A DNA stretch of 6,954 nt, taken from positions 1 to 6,954 of the forward strand of contig CAMNLO010000086.1 in NCBI GenBank assembly GCA_946543095.1. Direction: 5' to 3'. The notes beneath the pieces were generated by a model, which was not told where the DNA came from, made no database searches, and saw nothing but the letters and a program-made list of their open reading frames with translations. The DNA comes from an uncultured bacterium. GTDB taxonomy: Bacteria > Bacillota > Clostridia > Lachnospirales > Lachnospiraceae. The position numbers and the translations under genes were made by a program. This document shows positions 1-5,297 of this stretch, piece by piece (the first letter of the stretch is position 1; each line of letters opens with the position of its first letter).

Positions 1-1
1 T

Positions 2-385
2 TTTCTTCTGAACGGGGATTTTGACTCCGTAAGGACTGAGGATTACGCGGGCCTCTATCTCACCGGAGGCAGAGCTCCCGAATACCTGAGATTAAACCCG
101 AGGGTTCTGGGGATCGTAAGGGAGTTTTTCGCTGCGGGTAAGCCTGTGGCGGCCATCTGCCATGGGATCCAGATCCTGACCGCGGCGGATGTGATCCGGG
201 GAAGGATCCTCACCTGTTATCCCGCGGTGTCTCCTGAGGTGACGCTGGCAGGGGGCGTGTATCTGGAGGTGCCTCCGGATAAGGCGGTGGTGGACGGAAA
301 TCTGGCCACGTCCCCGGCCTGGCCCGGAGTGGCGAATCTGATGAAGAGCTTTACGGAGCTGATGGAGAAGGGGAGGGAACTATGA
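2..385 (+). CDS. DJ-1/PfpI family protein, C-terminal part (5' end outside window)
   Basis: The frame is open from the window's left edge, so the gene is partial: 127 residues are visible, against roughly 170-190 for the family, and the N-terminal strand with the usual acidic active-site residue is missing. Two hallmarks are visible: a GGRAPEYLR segment at the first glycine-rich turn, and AICHG, where the Cys (codon 158-160) sits at the nucleophile elbow typical of DJ-1/PfpI and class I glutamine amidotransferase-like folds. Family members include cysteine proteases/chaperones, glyoxalase III-like and deglycase-like enzymes; which one applies here cannot be told. The GTG at 146 is internal and is not a real start, because homologous sequence continues upstream of it. 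The TGA stop overlaps the ATG of the next gene (ATGA), implying translational coupling with the flavin oxidoreductase. The protein should be cytoplasmic. Confidence 0.88.
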   Translation, partial: FLLNGDFDSVRTEDYAGLYLTGGRAPEYLRLNPRVLGIVREFFAAGKPVAAICHGIQILTAADVIRGRILTCYPAVSPEVTLAGGVYLEVPPDKAVVDGNLATSPAWPGVANLMKSFTELMEKGREL

Positions 386-1380
386 TAGTAAAACTACCCG
401 TCATGGCGGGACATCATCTCTTAAAGAACCGCATGGTAAAGGCCCCCATCCACTCGGAGACCTGTGTGGGCGGAAAGGTTACGGCAGAGACCGAAAAGCA
501 CTACGAGGACCGCACAAAGGGCGGCCGCTTCGGCCTGGTCATCGTGGAGCACAGCTATGTCCGCAATGACGGCATGGCAAGCCCCACCCAGCTCTCCTCC
601 TCCAGGGATTCGGACATCGACGGCTTAAAGCGCCTTGCGGAGATCATTCATCGAAACGGCTCTGCGGCGATCCTGCAGATTAATCATGCCGGGTGCGGCG
701 CCAGCAGAAGCTTTACGGGAGAGGCCACTGTTTCCCCTTCGGGAGTGCGGGTCACCTGCGGCTGGCCCACGGCGGCTCCCCAGCCGGATATCCCGGAGGT
801 TCTTACCACAGACGGGATTTTAAGGCTGGAGGAAGCCTATCTGCATGCGGCGGTGAGAGCCATGAAGGCCGGCTTTGACGGCATCAATCTTCATTCCGCC
901 CATGCCTATCTGCTGGATCAGTTTTTCTCTCCCATTACAAACAAAAGGCAGGATGACTATAACGGCTTTACCATCGAAGGAAGGACCAGGATCCACAGAG
1001 AGCTGATCCGTGGGATCCGGCAGCTCATCGGCACAAAGCCCTTATTTGTGCTGCGGCTTGGGGGCTGCGACTATGTGGAGGGGGGCTCCACCATAGAGGA
1101 TGCGGTGAGCGCCTGTAAGCTGTTTGAAGCAGACGGGGTGGATCTGCTGGATATCTCTGGCGGCATCTGCTGCTTTGTCCGGCCCGGACACGATTATCCC
1201 GGCTATTTCGGGGACACCTCGGAGGCCGTGAAAAAGGCAGTGCAGATCCCGGTGATGCTCACCGGCGGGGTGAAGGATGTGTGGGATGCGGAGAGGCTTT
1301 TGCAGGAGGGGAAAGCGGATCTTATCGGCACCGGAAGGGCCATTACCGCAAAAGCGGATTGGGGGATGGAATTATTATGA
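382..1380 (+). CDS. NADH:flavin oxidoreductase, Old Yellow Enzyme family, single-domain
   Basis: A 332-residue cytoplasmic FMN-dependent TIM-barrel enzyme expected to reduce an activated C=C bond with NAD(P)H. Family segments appear in order: LKNRMVKAP (residues 14-22, first barrel strand), QINHAG (99-104, flavin-contacting Gln), a FDGINLHSAHAYLLDQF stretch (165-181) with the His171/His174 pair that binds substrate in this family, then SPITNKRQDDYNG (183-195), LRLGG (224-228), LTGGV (293-297) and GTGRA (316-320), the last two forming the FMN phosphate site. It ends after the barrel, so it lacks the Fe-S and FAD/NAD domains of 2,4-dienoyl-CoA reductase or BaiCD/BaiH-type enzymes. The ATG follows a GGGAGGGA ribosome binding site about 4 bases away and overlaps the previous stop by four bases; its own stop overlaps the next start the same way. 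The substrate is unknown. The neighbouring SDR and DJ-1 protein suggest a shared redox route. Confidence 0.93.
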   Translation: MIVKLPVMAGHHLLKNRMVKAPIHSETCVGGKVTAETEKHYEDRTKGGRFGLVIVEHSYVRNDGMASPTQLSSSRDSDIDGLKRLAEIIHRNGSAAILQINHAGCGASRSFTGEATVSPSGVRVTCGWPTAAPQPDIPEVLTTDGILRLEEAYLHAAVRAMKAGFDGINLHSAHAYLLDQFFSPITNKRQDDYNGFTIEGRTRIHRELIRGIRQLIGTKPLFVLRLGGCDYVEGGSTIEDAVSACKLFEADGVDLLDISGGICCFVRPGHDYPGYFGDTSEAVKKAVQIPVMLTGGVKDVWDAERLLQEGKADLIGTGRAITAKADWGMELL

Positions 1381-2300
1381 AATGGGTTTTAGTGCTTGGG
1401 GGTTCTTATTTTGCGGGCCGCGCCTTCACGGTGCTGGCCTCTAAAGACGGGAATTTTGAACTGCATATCGTAAACAGGGGAAGCCGCCCCTTAGGCCCCA
1501 TGGCCAATGTGACGGAATTTGTCTGCGACAGGAATGACGCCGCAAAGCTTGCGGGAATTCTCCCCGGGGGAGAATACGACGCGGTGGTGGATTTCTGCGC
1601 CTATCATGTGGGAGACATCGCAAGGATCCTGGAAGCCCTGCATGAGAGGATCGGGCAGTATATCTTTATCAGCACCTCCTCCGTCTACGACAGGCGGGAC
1701 AACAGCCCCATGAAGGAGACCGACCGGGTGATGAACCTAAAGGATGTGGGGAGGGAGAATTTCCTGGATGATTATATCCGGGAAAAGCTGCTTCTGGAAA
1801 CGGAGCTGATGCAGGCCTGCACTATCTACAGGCTGCCCCATACCGTGATCCGCCCCAATTTCCTTTACGGGCCCTTTAACTATGCCCCACGTGAAAGCTG
1901 GTATATCCGGAAGATCGTGAAGGGGGAGCCCATTCCCGTTCCCATGGATGCCCAGACGAAATTCAGCTTCTGCTATGTGGCGGACTTAGCAAGGCTCCTG
2001 ATGCTTTGCTGCGGGGAAGAGAAGGCACACCGCCAGATCTTCAATGCGGCGGGTCCCGAGGAGATCACCTATCAGAGCTTTATGGAAACATTAAAGGCAG
2101 TGAGTGATATCCCCTTTGTGACAAGAGAGGTCTCGGTGCAGCAGGTGCTGGCGGAAAATATCCCCTTGCCCTTCCCGCTGGAAGGCAGCGAGCTCCTTAA
2201 CGGCAGCAAGGCATCGGCACAGCTGGGGCTTACCTACACTCCCTTTAGGGAGGGCATGGCGAAGGCTTTTAAGGCCTTTCGGAAGGTCTTTGTCTCATGA
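1377..2300 (+). CDS. NAD(P)-binding SDR, epimerase/dehydratase (CSP41-like) family
   Basis: A 307-residue Rossmann-fold protein. The N-terminus (MKWVLVLGGSYFAGR) carries a glycine-rich dinucleotide motif of the GGxxFxGR form, and residues 32-40 (VNRGSRPLG) resemble the NRG element after strand 2 in CSP41-like atypical SDRs. Also visible are VVDFCAY (70-76), FISTSSVYD (97-105), an YIREK match to the catalytic YxxxK (Tyr133, Lys137) and RPNFLYGPFN (159-168), typical of extended SDRs. So it is probably an active NAD(P)-dependent epimerase, dehydratase or reductase on a sugar nucleotide or other small metabolite; the substrate is not predictable. An in-frame start at 1281 exists but would add 32 residues unlike the family inside the previous gene; the ATG at 1377 begins exactly at the first Rossmann strand and shares the ATGA overlap seen throughout this operon. 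A GGGGGATGGA stretch upstream can serve as ribosome binding site. Confidence 0.9.
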   Translation: MKWVLVLGGSYFAGRAFTVLASKDGNFELHIVNRGSRPLGPMANVTEFVCDRNDAAKLAGILPGGEYDAVVDFCAYHVGDIARILEALHERIGQYIFISTSSVYDRRDNSPMKETDRVMNLKDVGRENFLDDYIREKLLLETELMQACTIYRLPHTVIRPNFLYGPFNYAPRESWYIRKIVKGEPIPVPMDAQTKFSFCYVADLARLLMLCCGEEKAHRQIFNAAGPEEITYQSFMETLKAVSDIPFVTREVSVQQVLAENIPLPFPLEGSELLNGSKASAQLGLTYTPFREGMAKAFKAFRKVFVS

Positions 2301-2761
2301 GTGCCGTTGTCCAGCTGGTGAAGGACAAGGACGGCTTTATGCAGTTAAAGCGTCTCCGGGAGATCCCTGCCAGGTATTCCAATCCCGCAGGAAACTATTT
2401 AAGCTACCGGGATATCGTGGAGATCGTGGAGCATCTGTTTGATCTCAGCTCCCAGGCCACGGAATACATGTACGTGGTGGGCTTTGACATGCGGATGCAT
2501 GTGATGGGCATCATGGAGCTGGGGCACGGCTCGGAATTCGAAGTGAAATTTGAACTGCGGGAGCTCTTTGCCTCCCTGATGCTGATGCGGGCCGCAAGAT
2601 TTGTGCTTTTGCACAATCATGTTCATGGGGTGACAGTCCCCTCCAATGCGGACCAGCTAAGGACGCTGCAGGTGTTTGACGCGGCAAAGCTCATGGGCTT
2701 TGAGTTTTTGAATCATATCGTAGTGGGGGAGGGGGATTACACCCTGATCCTGGAAGGGTAA
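2297..2761 (+). CDS. RadC-like JAB/JAMM domain protein, short form
   Basis: A 154-residue protein whose second half matches the RadC (MPN/JAB) fold. The zinc-binding JAMM signature HxHx7SxxD is complete: His106, His108, Ser116, Asp119, with Glu74 in a suitable place for the upstream catalytic Glu. The NHIVVGEGDYTLI tail (139-151) matches the usual DHIIIG ending. It differs from typical RadC in two ways. The helix-hairpin-helix N-terminal half is absent (usual length about 220-230), and the HNHPSG consensus reads HNHVHG. Family members are predicted metalloproteases/isopeptidases; RadC itself has no agreed function, and short forms are often found near mobile elements. It overlaps the SDR stop by ATGA, with GGAAGG at 2281-2286 about 10 bases upstream as ribosome binding site, so it appears co-translated with redox enzymes, an odd pairing. 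No terminator is evident after its TAA. Confidence 0.85.
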   Translation: MSAVVQLVKDKDGFMQLKRLREIPARYSNPAGNYLSYRDIVEIVEHLFDLSSQATEYMYVVGFDMRMHVMGIMELGHGSEFEVKFELRELFASLMLMRAARFVLLHNHVHGVTVPSNADQLRTLQVFDAAKLMGFEFLNHIVVGEGDYTLILEG

Positions 2762-2870
2762 CCTTGCTGTACCCGGTTTTGCACTGTAATTTTTACCGGA
2801 GCGTCACAGACCGCCTGAAGGCAGATTTCTTTCTGAGATGCAGGCCGTCTTTTGCGAAAGTTTCGGAATG

Positions 2871-2874
2871 AGGA
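2871..2874 (+). promoter_or_regulatory. Likely ribosome binding site deciding the DUF4037 start
   Basis: AGGA lies five bases before the ATG at 2880. The longer start option at 2838 has only AAGG about 16 bases upstream, too far to be convincing. This favours the shorter protein. Confidence 0.5.
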
Positions 2875-2879
2875 TGAGA

Positions 2880-3875
2880 ATGCCTGATCAAAGAAAAAGG
2901 ACAATCGAGCTGTTTCAGGAGTTCTATGAGCGCTATGGGGCTCCCATGATCCATGAGCATTTCCCGGAGTACGAGGGCAGGATCGCCGTGGGCCTGGTGG
3001 GAGAGGGGAGCGACTGCTTCGGCTTTGACGATGAGATCTCCAGAGACCACGATTTCGGGCTGGGCTTTTGTATGTGGCTCCATGCGGAGGACTACGCAAG
3101 GATCGGGGAGCAGCTGGAAAATATCTACCGGAATCTCCTGGCAGGAAAGGGCGCTGAATTCTCCCGTCAGGTTTTCGGAGAGGGGAGGGCATACTGTAAT
3201 CCCCGTTTTGATTCCCGCAGGGGAGTCTTCGAGATCACGGATTTCTACAAGAGGCTCCTTCGGATCCCCGTAGAAAGCGAAGAGGAGCTTCTGATCGACA
3301 ATAAGGTGTACCGGGCAGAGGAGCGGTTTTTAGCCACAGCGGTGAACGGAAAGGTGTTCCGGGATGACGACAGGACCTTTTCCCTGATCCGGGAACGGCT
3401 CCTGAAGCATTATCCGGAGCATATCAGAAGGCTGAAGCTGGCTCAGGAGATGCATTTGTTCTCCCACGGGGGGCAGAGCAATTATCCCCGTATGATGGCC
3501 AGGAAGGATTATGTGGCGGCAAGGCTTGCCCTGGATCTTTCCATCAAAAGCGCCATGCATATGGCATATCTGTTGAACGGCGTTTATATGCCCTATTATA
3601 AATGGCAGAGAAGGGGGCTGGACAATTTACAGCGCTTAAGTGAGCTTGGGCCCCTTCTGGATATGCTGAGTGTCCTCTGTGTCCAGAACAATGCCTGGGA
3701 GGGCAAAACCTACGATGCCACGGTTTTGAACACCGACGATCCCGTGGTGGTGATCCTGGAGCAAATCGCAGAGCTTCTGCTTTCCGAATTAAACCGACAG
3801 GGCATTGTGAAGGGAAGCGACACCTTTCTGGAGCTATACTCCGCCGAGGCAGCGGCAGGGGCCTCCGGTACTTAA
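2880..3875 (+). CDS. DUF4037 domain protein, nucleotidyltransferase-like
   Basis: A 331-residue cytoplasmic protein of uncharacterised function. Near the N-terminus (residues 41-58) it has GEGSDCFGFDDEISRDHD, the signature I associate with DUF4037. It resembles the GS...D.D core of nucleotidyltransferase folds (MNT/kanamycin nucleotidyltransferase type), where the acidic residues bind metal. The C-terminal half has a helical region with YPRMMARKDYVAARLAL (202-218) and PYYKWQRRG (238-246), as seen in related proteins. An alternative ATG at 2838 (345 residues) is poorly supported: no ribosome binding site precedes it and the extra 14 residues are unlike the family. ATG 2880 has AGGA at 2871-2874, five bases away; ATGs at 2868 and 2874 are also possible. 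The gene is separated from the JAB gene by about 118 bases and may have its own promoter, though none is clear. The domain call is fairly firm; the enzymatic role is inference. Confidence 0.82.
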   Translation: MPDQRKRTIELFQEFYERYGAPMIHEHFPEYEGRIAVGLVGEGSDCFGFDDEISRDHDFGLGFCMWLHAEDYARIGEQLENIYRNLLAGKGAEFSRQVFGEGRAYCNPRFDSRRGVFEITDFYKRLLRIPVESEEELLIDNKVYRAEERFLATAVNGKVFRDDDRTFSLIRERLLKHYPEHIRRLKLAQEMHLFSHGGQSNYPRMMARKDYVAARLALDLSIKSAMHMAYLLNGVYMPYYKWQRRGLDNLQRLSELGPLLDMLSVLCVQNNAWEGKTYDATVLNTDDPVVVILEQIAELLLSELNRQGIVKGSDTFLELYSAEAAAGASGT

Positions 3876-3911
3876 CGCGTATTCGGAGAAAAATTGTTTC
3901 GAAACCCACGA

Positions 3912-3947
3912 TCCCTTGTTTTTTGTTCAATATTGGAAAACAAGGGA
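3912..3947. repeat. Perfect 11-base inverted repeat, possible operator or terminator stem
   Basis: The arms are TCCCTTGTTTT (3912-3922) and AAAACAAGGGA (3937-3947), perfectly complementary around a 14-base centre that itself contains the palindrome CAATATTG (3928-3935). Neither strand shows a T run directly after the stem, so it is not a canonical intrinsic terminator, although it lies about 36 bases after the DUF4037 stop. It ends 18 bases before the -35 element of the transporter promoter, a position suited to binding a dimeric regulator. It is not a recognisable Fur or DtxR box. The inverted repeat is seen directly; its role is inferred. Confidence 0.6.
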
Positions 3948-3965
3948 AAAACCACATCTGTTTTA

Positions 3966-3994
3966 TTGACAACCCGAAACATATTGTTTAATAT
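3966..3994 (+). promoter_or_regulatory. Sigma-A-type promoter for the ABC transporter operon
   Basis: A perfect -35 hexamer TTGACA (3966-3971), a 17-base spacer and a -10 hexamer TAATAT (3989-3994, four of six matches to TATAAT) lie in the AT-rich block. Transcription would start near 4000-4002, giving a leader of roughly 175 nt before the lipoprotein gene. A small dyad, ATATT-GTTT-AATAT (3981-3994), overlaps the -10 element and could be an operator, but may simply reflect AT richness. Confidence 0.7.
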
Positions 3995-4016
3995 CATCAC
4001 ACAGCAGTTCGTTACA

Positions 4017-4038
4017 TTTATTCCATATTTTTATTCCA
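4017..4038 (+). repeat. Short direct repeat TTTATTCCA, two copies
   Basis: TTTATTCCA occurs at 4017-4025 and again at 4030-4038, a 13-base period, just after the predicted transcription start. It could be a protein-binding site or chance in AT-rich sequence; only the repetition is seen. Confidence 0.4.
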
Positions 4039-4089
4039 ATAGTTTTGTTTCACAAGGAACCGTCACAAACAGCTTCTTTTCCTTCGCCG

Positions 4090-4151
4090 CAGGAACTTGA
4101 TACAGCAGCTCCGTCGGCAAAGGATGCAGGGCTGTTTCCGGACAGTTCCTG
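4090..4151 (+). promoter_or_regulatory. Potentially structured 5' leader of the transporter mRNA
   Basis: An outer stem pairs CAGGAACT (4090-4097) with AGTTCCTG (4144-4151), eight perfect pairs. Nested inside, ACAGC (4102-4106) can pair with GCTGT (4131-4135). An alternative hairpin, CTGT (4132-4135) with ACAG (4142-4145), would compete with both stems, as in switch-like leaders. The structure ends 9 bases before the ribosome binding site. A pyrimidine stretch TTTCCTT (4078-4084) could pair with AAGGAGG (4162-4168), partly through G-U pairs, and mask the site. I see no cobalamin-riboswitch-like conserved boxes and no other class I recognise. The pairings are seen in the sequence; regulation is inference. 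Confidence 0.4.
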
Positions 4152-4160
4152 ACTACACAC

Positions 4161-4168
4161 AAAGGAGG
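4161..4168 (+). promoter_or_regulatory. Strong ribosome binding site of the lipoprotein gene
   Basis: AAAGGAGG is a near-perfect Shine-Dalgarno sequence. It is 10 bases before ATG 4179 and 13 before ATG 4182, but only 4 before the TTG at 4173. This supports ATG 4179 as the start. Confidence 0.8.
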
Positions 4169-4178
4169 TTTTTTGCAC

Positions 4179-5279
4179 ATGATGAAAAAGAGAATGGCTT
4201 TGATCCTGGCGGCCGCGATGCTACTTACTGCCTGCGGAGGAGCAGGGGCGAACGCGCCTGCGGCAGAAGGAAGCGGCGACGCGCAGGCTTCCACCACGGT
4301 AACCGGCTCCAAGGGAGATGAGTATAAGGTCAAGGAAGAGACCATCGCCGTCGGAACGGATGATACCAAAAGCGATTATGAACCCTATACCATCACTCTG
4401 AATCTGGAGAGAAGCGGCATCGGACAGAACATGGAGGAGACCTTTACCTCGGCTCCCACCAAGGCCATCGCCGACGGAGACCAGATGGCGGATTTCTTCT
4501 TTGACCTGGGGTTGGAGGATCATATGGCAGGCTTCACCAGAGGCGCCTGCTGGTCCACGGTGAGCAATTATCCCGCCAGGGACAAGGTGACGAAGCTGAC
4601 GGAGGACGGCGTGAACTTAAGAAACGCCTCCAAGGAGACCATCCTGGCCACGGGCTGCGACTTCATGATGGGCTGGGATTCCCTGTTTTCCGAGGATGCC
4701 TTCTCCGTGGATTTCTGTCTGGAAAACAATATCATTCCCTATTTCCCTTACTGCTGCTCCGACTCCGCTACCATGGAGGATATCTACAAGGATTACGAGG
4801 TGCTGGGGAATGTGTTCGGCGTAAAGGAGCTGGCGGACCAGAAAGTCCAGGCCATGAAGGATAAGCTGGAGGAAGTGAAGACCGCCCTGGGAGAGGATGT
4901 GTACAAAAACCCCGTGACTGTCTTCGTTTATGACTCCGGCGAGGAGGCTCCCTTTACCGCCTGCCAGGGCGTGCCCGGGGATATGATCAAGAGAGCCGGC
5001 GGCATCTCCATCTTTGACGACATTCAAAAGGGCTGGGCCACTCCCTCCTGGGAAGAGGTGGTGCAGAGGGATCCCGATGTGATCCTGATCCTGGATTATG
5101 ACTATGACACGGAAGCCAAGGAAGAATTCTTAAAGACCAATGAGTTCACAAAGGAGCTGAGGGCCGTAAAGGAGGGCAGGATCTATTCCGCATGCTGCTC
5201 CGATATGCAGGGAAGCGCAGGCAGCGCCAACACTGTGGAGATCATGGCGAAGCAGTTCCATCCCGATAAGTTCAAATAA
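4179..5279 (+). CDS. ABC importer substrate-binding lipoprotein (iron-siderophore/cobalamin type)
   Basis: A 366-residue lipoprotein that should capture substrate outside the membrane and hand it to the permease encoded next. It starts MMKKRMALIL, a basic n-region and hydrophobic core, ending in the lipobox LLTAC; Cys19 would be lipidated. A low-complexity linker rich in Ala, Gly, Ser and Thr follows (about 20-45). The body (about 85-345) fits the class III (TroA/BtuF, Peripla_BP_2) fold: an APTKAIADGDQMADFFFDLGL opening, a long helix rich in Glu and Lys (about 214-238) linking the lobes, VVQRDPDVILILDY (294-307) and ELRAVKEGRIY (326-336) near the end. Mature-chain cysteines are unusually many: 124, 160, 180, 192, 193, 262, 339 and 340. 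The start is set by AAAGGAGG at 4161-4168. The substrate could be a ferric siderophore, haem, a corrinoid or another metal chelate; sequence alone does not decide. Confidence 0.9.
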   Translation: MMKKRMALILAAAMLLTACGGAGANAPAAEGSGDAQASTTVTGSKGDEYKVKEETIAVGTDDTKSDYEPYTITLNLERSGIGQNMEETFTSAPTKAIADGDQMADFFFDLGLEDHMAGFTRGACWSTVSNYPARDKVTKLTEDGVNLRNASKETILATGCDFMMGWDSLFSEDAFSVDFCLENNIIPYFPYCCSDSATMEDIYKDYEVLGNVFGVKELADQKVQAMKDKLEEVKTALGEDVYKNPVTVFVYDSGEEAPFTACQGVPGDMIKRAGGISIFDDIQKGWATPSWEEVVQRDPDVILILDYDYDTEAKEEFLKTNEFTKELRAVKEGRIYSACCSDMQGSAGSANTVEIMAKQFHPDKFK

Positions 5280-5297
5280 GGAACGGGGAATGCCTTC

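Larger units (their letters stand above)
3876..4178. other. AT-rich intergenic regulatory block
   Basis: About 300 bases with no convincing gene, clearly richer in A and T than the flanking coding DNA, especially from 3880 to 4080. It holds, in order, the palindrome GTTTCGAAAC (3896-3905), a long inverted repeat (3912-3947), a sigma-A-type promoter (3966-3994), a nine-base direct repeat (4017-4038), a potentially structured leader (4090-4151) and the ribosome binding site of the transporter operon (4161-4168). No hairpin followed by a T run was found for the DUF4037 gene upstream. Confidence 0.75.

Noticed and set aside
146..385. A separate 79-residue gene starting at GTG 146
   Set aside because: The same frame is open to the window edge and carries the DJ-1/PfpI GGRAPEYLR segment upstream of 146, so the GTG is internal.
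1281..1376. Upstream in-frame extension of the SDR gene
   Set aside because: It lies inside the flavin oxidoreductase gene, adds 32 residues with no SDR character, and the ATG at 1377 begins exactly at the Rossmann strand with an ATGA overlap.
2773..2797. CCGGT/ACCGG dyad in the spacer after the JAB gene as a terminator
   Set aside because: Only about five pairs around a long loop, and no T run follows the stem.
2764..2871. Small 35-codon frame from TTG 2764 between the JAB and DUF4037 genes
   Set aside because: The translation looks superficially protein-like, but it has no ribosome binding site, uses a rare start and matches no family I know.
2737..3192. Minus-strand frame opposite the DUF4037 gene
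   Set aside because: Rich in Arg, Ser and Pro with no domain; it mirrors the coding sequence on the other strand.
3998..4178. Cobalamin riboswitch before a BtuFCD-like operon
   Set aside because: I looked for the conserved boxes of the class and did not find them on the + strand; the leader's stems do not match its layout.
4097..4321. Small frame overlapping the leader and the start of the lipoprotein gene
   Set aside because: It runs through the lipoprotein coding region in another frame, is rich in Arg and Gly as frame-shifted GC-rich coding DNA tends to be, and no well-spaced ribosome binding site precedes its ATG at 4124.
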